A DNA stretch of 16,629 nucleotides from Enterovirga sp. (GTDB taxonomy: Bacteria > Pseudomonadota > Alphaproteobacteria > Rhizobiales > Beijerinckiaceae). Positions 1-5,776 of this stretch are shown in pieces. Location: the NCBI GenBank assembly GCA_028290385.1, contig JAQGJZ010000237.1, forward strand, positions 1-16,629, given 5' to 3'. Each line of letters begins with the position of its first letter. The first letter of the stretch is position 1. The translations under genes and the position numbers were made by a program. The notes under the pieces were generated by a model, which was not told where the DNA came from, did no database searches, and saw only the letters and a program-made list of their open reading frames with translations.

Positions 1-1138
1 CGATGTCCTCCCGCGCCGAGTCGAGGCCGCCGGTGCGGGCCGCACCAATCGCGCGGGCGAAATGGGTGAGCGCGTCCGCGTAGGCGAACCGGCTCGGCCG
101 GACGGTGAGGCCTGCCGCGCCCTCCCAATCCGCGCGCTCGATCATGTAGCGGGCTTGGCTGGCAGCGACCGCGAACCAGCCCGTGCGGACCTCGGGACTG
201 TAGCCCGCCACCCGCAACATATCGTCCGCGGCCTCGCGGGCTTTCACGTCCTCCCCGACCTGTAGGTAGGCGTAGACCATGTAGTCCATCGCGTGCAGTT
301 GCTCGTGCGGCTCGCGTGTGTCTTTCGCAGCCTTGGCGGAGGCGCTGTTGGCCGAAATCGAGTCTCGCCAGAAGCCGACGCGCGTGAAGATGTGCGAGGG
401 CATGTGCTGCGCGTGCGGCGCGGCTGGAGCGATCTGCGCGTAGCGCTTCGCCGCGTCGAGCCCTTTATGCGCGATCGGCGGGTAATCGTAGAGGTGGACC
501 AAGTAGTGCGCCACGCCCGGGTGGCGCGGTTGCCGCTCGAAGATCGGTTCCAGGATCGCGGCGCCTTTGAGTTGCTTGGCGTAGCTCTTGTCGTTCGGAG
601 AAGCAGAGACGTTCAGGGTGATAGCGTAGGCGATCTGGGCTTCGTCATCATCTGGATAGCGCGACGCCAGCTGCTCCATCTTTGCGGAATGCCGTTGAAC
701 GCGCTCCTGGAAGGTCGTGCTCGGGTAGTCCACGTAGAAGGCGAGCAGCGCGTCGATGTAGTCGCGCTCGCGTTGGGTCTTGGCCCCGATAGCTTTAGCT
801 TTCTCCAGGCTCGCCAGGCCGGCCGGCAGGTGGTCCGCGGGCGCGGCAAAATGCGGATTGAGAAGCAGGCTTTGCGCAATGCCCCAATGTGCGATCGCGC
901 ATTCGGGGTCGGCCTGGAGAGCTTCGTCGAAGATCTCCCGTGATGCCCGGTACCAGAACGAATGCTGGTATCGCATGGCCCGATCGAAGCGCCGCTGCGC
1001 CACTTCATTGCATGATGTCTGGAAATGAACGATGCCCAGTTGCGGTTCGGCCGCATCCTGCGCGTTGGCAGCGAACCCGAACCCAACCACAGTGATTCCG
1101 GCTGTCATGGCCGCGACGGCCCTGCTTAACCTAACCAT
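1..1138 (-). CDS. Secreted tetratricopeptide-repeat protein, 3' end beyond the window
   Basis: Function unknown. The reading frame is open from an ATG at 1138 to the left edge (379 codons, no stop), so the C-terminus is missing. Residues 1-26 form a Sec-type signal peptide (hydrophobic core about 7-24, cleavage probably after Ala-Asn-Ala), so the protein should be periplasmic or secreted. The rest is helical with TPR-like character. It includes HSFWY at 59-63, AHWGIA near 83-88, and a histidine-dense stretch with AHYLVHLYD (210-218) and PHAQHMPSHIF (241-251). From memory, this pattern is shared by a family of proteobacterial proteins annotated only as TPR-containing. The start is supported by a strong Shine-Dalgarno site 8 nt upstream; a second in-frame ATG at 1108 would cut off part of the signal peptide. 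I am confident of the gene and its export, but not of any biochemical role. Confidence 0.85.
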   Translation of the reverse strand, partial: MVRLSRAVAAMTAGITVVGFGFAANAQDAAEPQLGIVHFQTSCNEVAQRRFDRAMRYQHSFWYRASREIFDEALQADPECAIAHWGIAQSLLLNPHFAAPADHLPAGLASLEKAKAIGAKTQRERDYIDALLAFYVDYPSTTFQERVQRHSAKMEQLASRYPDDDEAQIAYAITLNVSASPNDKSYAKQLKGAAILEPIFERQPRHPGVAHYLVHLYDYPPIAHKGLDAAKRYAQIAPAAPHAQHMPSHIFTRVGFWRDSISANSASAKAAKDTREPHEQLHAMDYMVYAYLQVGEDVKAREAADDMLRVAGYSPEVRTGWFAVAASQARYMIERADWEGAAGLTVRPSRFAYADALTHFARAIGAARTGGLDSAREDI

Positions 1139-1146
1139 TGCGGTTT

Positions 1147-1151
1147 CCTCC
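1147..1151 (-). promoter_or_regulatory. Ribosome binding site of the TPR gene
   Basis: On the minus strand this reads GGAGG inside GGGAGGAAA, 8 nt before the ATG at 1138. It decides between that start and the in-frame ATG 30 nt downstream. Confidence 0.75.
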
Positions 1152-1516
1152 CGGTTCATCTGTTCCGCTTGCGCAGCTCGAGCCCCCTCGGACGCGCGAA
1201 ACGATGGAACGCCAATCAAGCCGGACGGGCGAAGATCAGGGACCTTCGTAGCGCAGGTCTAGGCGGCGGGTGCGCGCGAAAGCCCGTCTCACCGTCGAGC
1301 AGACGTGATCCACTTGCCTGCGGTCTAATCCGAAGTTGTCAAGCAATGGACCGATTATGGTCGGACGGAATGTTCGACGAATCCCTTGAGCATGCAAGAG
1401 GCGTTGCGTTATTTATTTTCAAGTTCCGGCCTGGATGTTGTTCCGAGATCCGTACTTGCCACGTCATTTCATGTGAGAGATAGCACGGGGAGCTGCCCGG
1501 GGACAGATGCTGGAGC

Positions 1517-1625
1517 CTATTGGAGTTTTTCGGCCTTCAGGCTCAGCTGGCCCGCTTTTGCGCCTGCCTCGTTTCGAACCTGCATGGTGAAGTCCAGGAC
1601 CTCGCTATCGGGCAGGCCGGCGGGC
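1517..1625 (-). pseudogene. Possible C-terminal remnant of a DUF6894-like small protein
   Basis: Reading leftward in a frame different from the adjacent kinase, the sequence encodes a protein-like tail containing LPDSEVLDF, then MQVRNEAGAKAG, ending in KAEKLQ and a TAG stop at 1517-1519. The pattern of a hydrophobic strand, then V-R-x-E-x-G, then a second strand recalls the C-terminus of DUF6894 proteins, which are numerous in Methylobacterium. An in-frame ATG at 1585 would leave only 22 codons, and no Shine-Dalgarno site precedes it. The expected N-terminal part is absent because the kinase gene's 3' end occupies that position. The resemblance is from memory and short, so this is a weak call. 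A chance open frame is a real alternative. Confidence 0.22.
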
Positions 1626-1627
1626 CT
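1614..1627 (-). terminator. Weak hairpin at the end of the histidine kinase gene
   Basis: AGGCC and GGCCT flank a 4-nt loop and overlap the kinase stop codon (1626-1628). No U-tract follows on the minus strand, so it is at best a weak or factor-assisted terminator. Confidence 0.2.
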
Positions 1628-2786
1628 ACTTCTCCAGGGCCGAGCTCCCGGCCGGAAACAATATCCTCACCGTGAAACCCGCCTCGGTGGTCATGTCGAT
1701 CTCGCCGCCGATCTGACCGACCAGGGATCGGACCAAGCCGTAGCCCAATGAGCCCTCGCGGATGGTGGAAACGCCGACGCCGTTATCGTGGACCACAACT
1801 TCTATCCGATCCGGTGCTACCCTTCGGCCTTCGGCGCGGATGGTGCCGGACCGCGGAGCCGGGAAGGCGTACTTGACCGCATTGGTGACGAGTTCGGTCA
1901 GCACAATGCCGAGAGGAACGGCAGTGTCTGCATCGACCAGGATGCCGTCCTCCAACTCGGCTTCGAGACAGATCCGGTCGTCTCCTTCGGTGATCGGCCG
2001 CAACGCCTCGCAGAGATCGTGGACGTACGTCGCGAGGTTCACACGTTGCGCGTTTTCGAACTTGCTGAGGAGGTCGTGCACCCGGGACATCGCGATGAGC
2101 CTGTCCCGAGCTTCCTCGAAGAGCGCCCGTACGGCGGGGTCGGCCTGGCGGCGCCCCTGAATGCCAAGCAGCGACGCCGCGATGGCCAGGCTGTTCTTCG
2201 CCCGATGGTTCACCTCGACGACCAGCATCTCCTTCTCGGCAAGCAGCTTGTTCAGCCGCTCGTTCACCTCCTCCAGTTCGAGTGTCCGGGCGAAGACGCG
2301 GGCTTCTAGTTCCTGGGTGAGGTGACGCAGCCCCTCCTCGGCATCGAAGCGGCGGGTGATGTCGAGGTAGGAGAGGAAGTGATTCGTGACGGTGCCCTGC
2401 CCGTCGTTGAGAGGGCTCGCGAACAGCATGGCTCGGAAAGGAGACCCGTCCTTCCGGTACTGCTGAATTTCCAACGTCGCGTCGCGACGCTCCTCCATGG
2501 AGAGGGTGTATTGCCGGATGGCCTCCGGCTCCGTGCCCGGGCCGTTCAGGAAGTGCGGATCCTGCCCGATCAACTCGTCCATGTCGTAACCGGAGAGTTC
2601 GACGAAGGCGTCATTCGCGAAGACGATGGGGTTCCCGGGGAGGGTCGCATCCGTCACCATCATGGGCATCCGGGTCACTCGCACGGCCTCTACGAAGATC
2701 CCGCCCTGAAGCCGGAAACCCTCGATGTGGTGCTCGGCCTTGTCCCGGGCCGGGGTGTCGGCCATGCCGGCCTGAAACTCGTTCAA
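1626..2786 (-). CDS. PAS (LOV-like) sensor histidine kinase, HisKA_2/HWE type
   Basis: A cytoplasmic sensor kinase of 386 residues with no membrane segment. Residues about 30-148 are a PAS domain that follows the LOV template closely (FANDAFVELSGY at 57-67, QYRKDG at 109-114, LFASPL at 121-126). However, the motif holding the photoactive cysteine reads GQDPHFLNG (74-82), with Pro77 in the cysteine position. A coiled-coil linker (about 150-188) leads to the phospho-acceptor helix EVNHRAKNSL with His194. The ATPase domain shows the N-box ELVTNAVKYAF (298-308), a D-box with Asp334 in HDNGVG, and a glycine-rich GYGL at 348-351. The HRxKN phospho-site is typical of HisKA_2/HWE kinases, which often act in light or general-stress signalling. 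TTG at 2786 is chosen because AAGGA lies 7 nt upstream; ATG at 2765 is the alternative. No cognate response regulator is adjacent. The signal is unknown. Confidence 0.92.
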   Translation of the reverse strand: MNEFQAGMADTPARDKAEHHIEGFRLQGGIFVEAVRVTRMPMMVTDATLPGNPIVFANDAFVELSGYDMDELIGQDPHFLNGPGTEPEAIRQYTLSMEERRDATLEIQQYRKDGSPFRAMLFASPLNDGQGTVTNHFLSYLDITRRFDAEEGLRHLTQELEARVFARTLELEEVNERLNKLLAEKEMLVVEVNHRAKNSLAIAASLLGIQGRRQADPAVRALFEEARDRLIAMSRVHDLLSKFENAQRVNLATYVHDLCEALRPITEGDDRICLEAELEDGILVDADTAVPLGIVLTELVTNAVKYAFPAPRSGTIRAEGRRVAPDRIEVVVHDNGVGVSTIREGSLGYGLVRSLVGQIGGEIDMTTEAGFTVRILFPAGSSALEK

Positions 2787-2793
2787 CGTCGAA

Positions 2794-2798
2794 TCCTT
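2794..2798 (-). promoter_or_regulatory. Ribosome binding site supporting a TTG start of the kinase
   Basis: The minus strand reads AAGGA, 7 nt before TTG at 2786. No comparable site precedes the in-frame ATG at 2765, so the TTG start is preferred. Confidence 0.5.
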
Positions 2799-2940
2799 CG
2801 CGAAGCCCTCCGGTCACTGACCACGACGGCGTTGTACCTGCCTTATCGGGCGCGGAGGCCGGCGACCAGCGGCACCGAAGGCGCAAAGGGCGAGGTACTC
2901 GATCAGGAGCGACCCGTGGGTGGGCTGACCGCCTACTCGA

Positions 2941-3193
2941 ATGAGCGGCTTGGAGATGGCACAGGAAATTCGGCGGCTGTACCCCAGCACGCCGATCATC
3001 CTGACCTCGGGCTGGCTACAGCCACGTGCTGGCCGAAGAAGGACGCCGCGGGTTCGAACTCCTCCAGAAACCCTACTCCGTCGATCAGCTTTCGCTCGTG
3101 CTGCGCAGGGGCACCGGGTCAAGGCGCAGGGGGCGGGATGAAAGCATAGGGGTTGGGCTAACCAGCGGAACCGTCAGCCTCCCCACGACTTGA
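2941..3193 (+). pseudogene. Truncated, frameshifted response-regulator receiver domain (C-terminal part)
   Basis: From 2941 one frame reads MSGLEMAQEIRRLYP followed by TPIILTSG, the alpha3-beta4 part of a receiver domain. After the glycine at about 3010-3012 that frame becomes nonsense. A second frame, starting at 3014, carries on with GYSHVLAEEG, then FELLQKPYSVDQLSLVLRR, including the conserved beta5 lysine of KPY, and reaches TGA at 3191-3193. The switch falls on a tandem duplication GGCTGGCT at 3010-3017. Removing one GGCT unit restores a continuous receiver sequence. The first half of the domain, with the phospho-acceptor aspartate, is missing: the upstream in-frame codons hit TGA at 2926. 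In this family such C-terminal receivers usually end hybrid PAS-histidine kinases, so this is probably the relic of one. A sequencing error at the repeat could explain the frameshift but not the missing N-terminal half. Confidence 0.75.
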
Positions 3194-3210
3194 TGTTGCG
3201 CTGCAACATC
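3192..3210. promoter_or_regulatory. Perfect inverted repeat, candidate operator before the hydrolase gene
   Basis: GATGTTGC-GCT-GCAACATC: 8-bp arms with a 3-nt centre, 46 nt upstream of the hydrolase ATG. The core TTGC-N3-GCAA resembles TGC-N3-GCA sites described for PhaR-type repressors of polyhydroxyalkanoate genes, but TetR-like operators look similar. No regulator gene is adjacent. Confidence 0.45.
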
Positions 3211-3256
3211 GCTCGGGGTGCCCCGGGTTTTCGTGCACGCCAAATGGATGCACGAC

Positions 3257-4318
3257 ATGACCTCACGCCCTTCCAGAACTCGTCTCGCGAAAACGCGTTC
3301 TGCCTCCGCCCCCGGAAAAGCCGGTATTCCGACCGTTGTCGGTGCGCATCCCTATGCGATCGGTGCAGGATTGGCTGCCGCTGCTCTGGCCGTGGCCGCT
3401 TTCGCAAACCATCGCCTAGCGCGCAGGGCCGAGCGCGAGAACCCGCCGCTTGGCAAGTTCGTCGAGGTGGACGGCGTTCGGCTTCATTACGTCGAGCAAG
3501 GCGAAGGCCAGCCGCTGGTGCTCCTCCACGGCAACGGCACCATGATCCAAGATTTTGCGTCCAGCGGCCTGATCGATCTGGCCGCCAAGCGCTACCGGGT
3601 CATCGTCTTCGACCGCCCCGGCTACGGCCACAGCGAACGTCCAAGGAGCACGGTCTGGACTGCGGACGCTCAGGCGGCGCTGCTCGGGGCAGCGCTTGAG
3701 CAACTCGGTGCCTCGAAGGCAACCGTGCTGGGCCATTCTTGGGGTTGCTCGGTGGCGGTTGCGCTCGCGCTGAAAGCTCCTGACCTGGTCAGCAGCCTCG
3801 TACTCGCCTCCGGCTACTACTATCCGAGCGTCCGTGCTGACGTCGTCACGATGTCCGGCCCGGCCATTCCGGTGCTTGGCGACGCGGTCAGGTTCACGGT
3901 CTCGCCGGTCCTTGCACGGCTCATGTGGCCGCTCCTCACGCGGAAGATCTTCGGCCCGGCCTCGGAGCCCGAGCAATTCCAGCAAGACTTCCCGAAGGAG
4001 ATGACGTTCCGTCCCTCTCAGATCCGGGCGAGCGCTGCCGAGAGCGCGCTCATGATCCCGGGCGCATTCGCGGCCCGTGCGCGATACGCTGAACTGGCGA
4101 TGCCGGTCGTCATCGTGGCGGGTGAGGAAGACAGGCTGGTCGATATCGACGAGCAATCGGCAAGGCTGCATGCCGAGTTGCCGAACAGCACCATTCATCG
4201 GGTGCCCGGCGCCGGCCACATGGTGCATCAGACCGCTCCCGAGACGGTGATGGCCGCAATCGACGAGGCATCCGCCAGCGCCGCCCGTCGCGGCAATGTT
4301 CTGCCCCTCGCGGCGTGA
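3257..4318 (+). CDS. Membrane-anchored alpha/beta hydrolase
   Basis: A serine hydrolase of the alpha/beta fold, 353 residues from this start. A basic N-terminus is followed by one hydrophobic alanine-rich segment (about 32-51), likely a membrane anchor or uncleaved signal. The catalytic domain shows the oxyanion-hole motif LLHGNG (89-94), FDRPGYGHSE (118-127), the nucleophile elbow GHSWG with Ser161, the acid Asp292 in GEEDR, and His321 in GAGHMVH. A cap region lies at about 190-270. The triad is complete, so the enzyme should be active on an ester, lactone, epoxide or similar bond; the fold does not give the substrate. ATG 3257 is chosen, but no start has a good Shine-Dalgarno site. ATG 3248 and GTG 3218 are in frame, the last very near the inverted repeat. 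The gene stands alone, followed by a hairpin at 4333-4348. Confidence 0.9.
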   Translation: MTSRPSRTRLAKTRSASAPGKAGIPTVVGAHPYAIGAGLAAAALAVAAFANHRLARRAERENPPLGKFVEVDGVRLHYVEQGEGQPLVLLHGNGTMIQDFASSGLIDLAAKRYRVIVFDRPGYGHSERPRSTVWTADAQAALLGAALEQLGASKATVLGHSWGCSVAVALALKAPDLVSSLVLASGYYYPSVRADVVTMSGPAIPVLGDAVRFTVSPVLARLMWPLLTRKIFGPASEPEQFQQDFPKEMTFRPSQIRASAAESALMIPGAFAARARYAELAMPVVIVAGEEDRLVDIDEQSARLHAELPNSTIHRVPGAGHMVHQTAPETVMAAIDEASASAARRGNVLPLAA

Positions 4319-4332
4319 GCTCTGGCGGACCG

Positions 4333-4348
4333 GCCAGGCCTCCCTGGC
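4333..4348 (+). terminator. Hairpin after the alpha/beta hydrolase gene
   Basis: GCCAGG-CCTC-CCTGGC forms a 6-bp GC-rich stem with a 4-nt loop, starting 15 nt after the hydrolase stop. There is no T-run after it. It is flanked by two direct copies of CTGGCGGAC (4322-4330 and 4344-4352), the second sharing part of the stem. Confidence 0.35.
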
Positions 4349-4471
4349 GGACGTTGCCTGGTGTTCCACAGGACGAATTCGGGACATGAACCTCGGGGCG
4401 TCCCGATCTGCCGCGCCGAATGCATTCCGCTTCGCCTCACTTCCCTCACATGAAAGGTTGTATGGTCGAAG

Positions 4472-4487
4472 CGGTCCATTTGGACCG
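4472..4487 (+). promoter_or_regulatory. Hairpin next to the ribosome binding site of the DUF2934 gene
   Basis: CGGTCC-ATTT-GGACCG gives a perfect 6-bp stem with a 4-nt loop. Its 3' arm abuts the likely Shine-Dalgarno GAGGG (4487-4491) 8 nt before the TTG start, so folding could limit ribosome access. It also lies inside a 17-codon upstream frame starting at 4450. Confidence 0.35.
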
Positions 4488-4499
4488 AGGGCAGCTGAA

Positions 4500-4697
4500 T
4501 TGAGCAAAGACATCACCAAGGAAGAGATTCGGGCCCGAGCCATGGAGCTCTGGGAGGAACGCGGTCGACCTGTCGGCTACGATGTGGAATTCTGGCTCCA
4601 GGCGGAACGCGAGCTCAAGGGCGAGGGAGCCGCCGAGGGGATCAGCCCCAACGCTGAAAACGCCAAGAGCGGCGGCGGTTCAGACGGACCGGCGTAA
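4500..4697 (+). CDS. DUF2934 family small protein
   Basis: A 65-residue, charged, cytoplasmic protein. Residues 1-40 match the DUF2934 pattern from memory: SKDITKEEIRARAMELWEE followed by GRP and EFWLQAEREL. The family is common in Rhizobiales and of unknown function. The tail (41-65) is glycine- and acid-rich and looks disordered. TTG at 4500 is chosen because family members normally begin M-S-x-x-I, and a GAGGG Shine-Dalgarno lies 8 nt upstream; in-frame ATGs at 4296 and 4386 would add unrelated N-terminal residues. The TTG overlaps the TGA of a short upstream frame (ATG 4450), as TTGA. The gene is monocistronic as far as can be seen. The same frame stays open for 45 codons beyond the TAA, probably by chance. 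Confidence 0.75.
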   Translation: MSKDITKEEIRARAMELWEERGRPVGYDVEFWLQAERELKGEGAAEGISPNAENAKSGGGSDGPA

Positions 4698-5073
4698 AGA
4701 CCTGCGCTCGGCTCGCATGCTACGGCCGACGGGGGCGGCTCGGTCCCGGATCTGCGCACCGGCGACATCCACATCGACGATCCGCTCCGCAGCACAACGA
4801 TCGGGATTTTCGGTTCGACGCGGCCGGATTGTTGACGGCGAGCTTCTAGGGCGACCCAACTCCCATGGAGTGCGCGAGGACGCCGACCTGGGAGACCGAA
4901 GGCTCCGGGCCCAAGTCGTCGAGCCGTGGCCCGAGCGCGTGCCGCGAGTCCGTCGCGCTTGAAACCGAGCGGCCGATACGGCTCAAACCTGGCCCTCGGG
5001 AATGGTGCCGCTTCAGTCCGCCAGGCGCGGGCAGAGTTGACGGCCAAGCTCAAGGCTTGGCCGCGGTATCGCG
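4698..5073. other. Intergenic region without a recognisable gene
   Basis: This 376-nt gap lies between the 3' ends of the DUF2934 gene (plus) and the mucR-type gene (minus), so no promoter is required. Open frames exist on both strands but have arginine/proline-rich, shadow-like composition. The frame of the DUF2934 gene continues open from 4698 to a TGA at 4833-4835, with a somewhat protein-like stretch (TGDIHIDDPL) but no start or binding site. I call no gene here. Confidence 0.5.
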
Positions 5074-5547
5074 TTACGCCGTCTCTGCCGGCGCTGCTGC
5101 CTTCTTCCGTGTGCGGCCCTTCGCGGGCGGAGGTGGGGCTTCTTCCTTTTTCCGTCCCAGGCCGAGCGTCCTGGCCAGTTGCGAGCGCTGCGCGGAATAG
5201 GTGGGCGCCGTCATGGGGTAGTCAGACGGCAGGCCCCACTTCTGGCGGTACGCGGCCGGGGTCAGGCCTTTGCCTGCAAGGTGGCGCTTCAGCGACTTGT
5301 ACCGGCGACCGTCTTCGAGGCTGATCAGGTAATCCGGGGTGACGGATTTCTTGATCGAGACCGGCGGGATGAGCTTCTCAGGTTCTGCCTCTTTCGGCTG
5401 GCCCAGATTGCTCAAGGCGGCGTGCACCGACGAGATCAGACCGGGCAGCTCGCTCATATGCACCGCGTTTTTGGCGACATAGGAAGCGACAAGTTCTGCG
5501 GTGAAAAACGGAAGATCGTTCGCCGATGTTTGGTCCTGGCCCTGCAA
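5074..5547 (-). CDS. mucR: MucR/Ros-family transcriptional regulator with incomplete zinc ligands
   Basis: A 157-residue DNA-binding protein of the Ros/MucR family, regulators of surface polysaccharides, motility, cell cycle and host interaction in alphaproteobacteria. The N-terminal oligomerisation part (about 12-50) has the family pattern ELVASYVAKNAV and SELPGLISSVHAAL. The DNA-binding domain (about 68-130) has LEDGRRYKSLKRHL, YRQKWGLPSDYPM and ARTLGLGRK. The first zinc ligand, normally cysteine before L-E-D-G, is Ser76, and the second histidine after RHL is missing (AGKG); Asp79 and His89 remain. The tail (about 132-157) is rich in Lys, Ala and Pro. The TTG start at 5547 is supported by GGAGG 5 nt upstream and by alignment of the family N-terminus. 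A sigma-70-like promoter lies about 25 nt upstream. The gene stands alone. The family call is firm; the symbol is by family only. Confidence 0.9.
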   Translation of the reverse strand: MQGQDQTSANDLPFFTAELVASYVAKNAVHMSELPGLISSVHAALSNLGQPKEAEPEKLIPPVSIKKSVTPDYLISLEDGRRYKSLKRHLAGKGLTPAAYRQKWGLPSDYPMTAPTYSAQRSQLARTLGLGRKKEEAPPPPAKGRTRKKAAAPAETA

Positions 5548-5552
5548 TCAAG

Positions 5553-5557
5553 CCTCC
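5553..5557 (-). promoter_or_regulatory. Ribosome binding site deciding a TTG start of the mucR-type gene
   Basis: The minus strand reads GGAGG, 5 nt before TTG 5547. It is embedded in a three-codon frame (ATG-GAG-GCT-TGA, 5559 to 5548) whose stop directly precedes the TTG. Confidence 0.6.
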
Positions 5558-5573
5558 ATGCTGGTGAAGCGGT

Positions 5574-5602
5574 CTTATCTTGTTCCCGCCTTGCTCGGTC
5601 AA
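5574..5602 (-). promoter_or_regulatory. Predicted sigma-70-like promoter of the mucR-type gene
   Basis: The minus strand reads TTGACC (5602-5597), a 17-nt spacer, then GATAAG (5579-5574). That matches 5 of 6 consensus bases at -35 and 4 of 6 at -10. The predicted start near 5567 leaves a leader of about 20 nt containing the GGAGG site. An AT-richer patch upstream (about 5628-5660) would suit MucR/Ros-type autoregulation, since that family binds AT-rich DNA. Confidence 0.5.
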
Positions 5603-5740
5603 GGGAGTTCACGGGCCACCGCACAAAGCGGATTGTTCAAAGAGATCTGCAAATTCGACTGGACTGTCGGGCGAACAGAACGTGGGTGGCTCCGCGCAGG
5701 GCAGGCTCTGCGCTTGCCGCCGACCCAAAGCCCTGGCGCC

Positions 5741-5768
5741 CGCCCTGCGCGTACGCGCGAGGGGCGGC
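5741..5768 (-). terminator. GC-rich stem-loop after the dehydrogenase gene
   Basis: Centred on the self-complementary GCGCGTACGCGC (5747-5758), the flanks CGCCCT and AGGGGCG extend the stem with single bulged Gs. It begins 8 nt after the dehydrogenase stop. No U-tract follows, so it may stabilise the 3' end or work with Rho. A second hairpin, GCGCAG with CTGCGC, lies at 5694-5713. Confidence 0.4.
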
Positions 5769-5776
5769 GCGCGCGG

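Larger units (their letters stand above)
1139..1625. other. Long intergenic region, mostly without recognisable content
   Basis: This 487-nt gap separates the 5' end of the TPR gene from the 3' end of the histidine kinase gene, both on the minus strand. It must hold the TPR promoter, but I see no convincing -35/-10 pair. There is an AT-rich patch around 1408-1422, unusual for this GC-rich window. The only protein-like stretch is a short possible gene remnant on the minus strand at 1517-1625, listed separately. Confidence 0.5.
2787..3256. other. Divergent intergenic region between the kinase and the alpha/beta hydrolase
   Basis: This 470-nt stretch must contain both outward promoters, yet no strong -35/-10 pair is visible. 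About 2799-2940 holds nothing I recognise in any frame. From 2941 to 3193 lies the broken receiver-domain remnant, and at 3192-3210 a perfect inverted repeat; both are listed separately. Confidence 0.6.

Noticed and set aside
1385..1398. CTTGAGCATGCAAG, similar to the palindrome at 7656
   Set aside because: It is an imperfect copy with 4-bp outer arms, far from the catabolic locus and not placed before a related gene. Probably chance.
1788..3149. Plus-strand frames of 173 and 275 codons opposite the kinase
   Set aside because: They are shadows of the kinase gene, whose phospho-acceptor and ATPase motifs are clear. The second merely runs on into the intergenic region.
3167..3190. GGAAC that could begin a general-stress (EcfG) promoter before the hydrolase
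   Set aside because: No CGTT-like -10 element occurs at 16-17 nt spacing.
3416..4543. 375-codon minus-strand frame opposite the alpha/beta hydrolase
   Set aside because: The hydrolase has a complete catalytic triad. The antisense product is Arg/His-rich with no recognisable domain.
4577..5053. 158-codon minus-strand frame over the DUF2934 gene and following gap
   Set aside because: It overlaps a better-supported gene, is Arg/Pro/Ser-rich, and has no recognisable motif.
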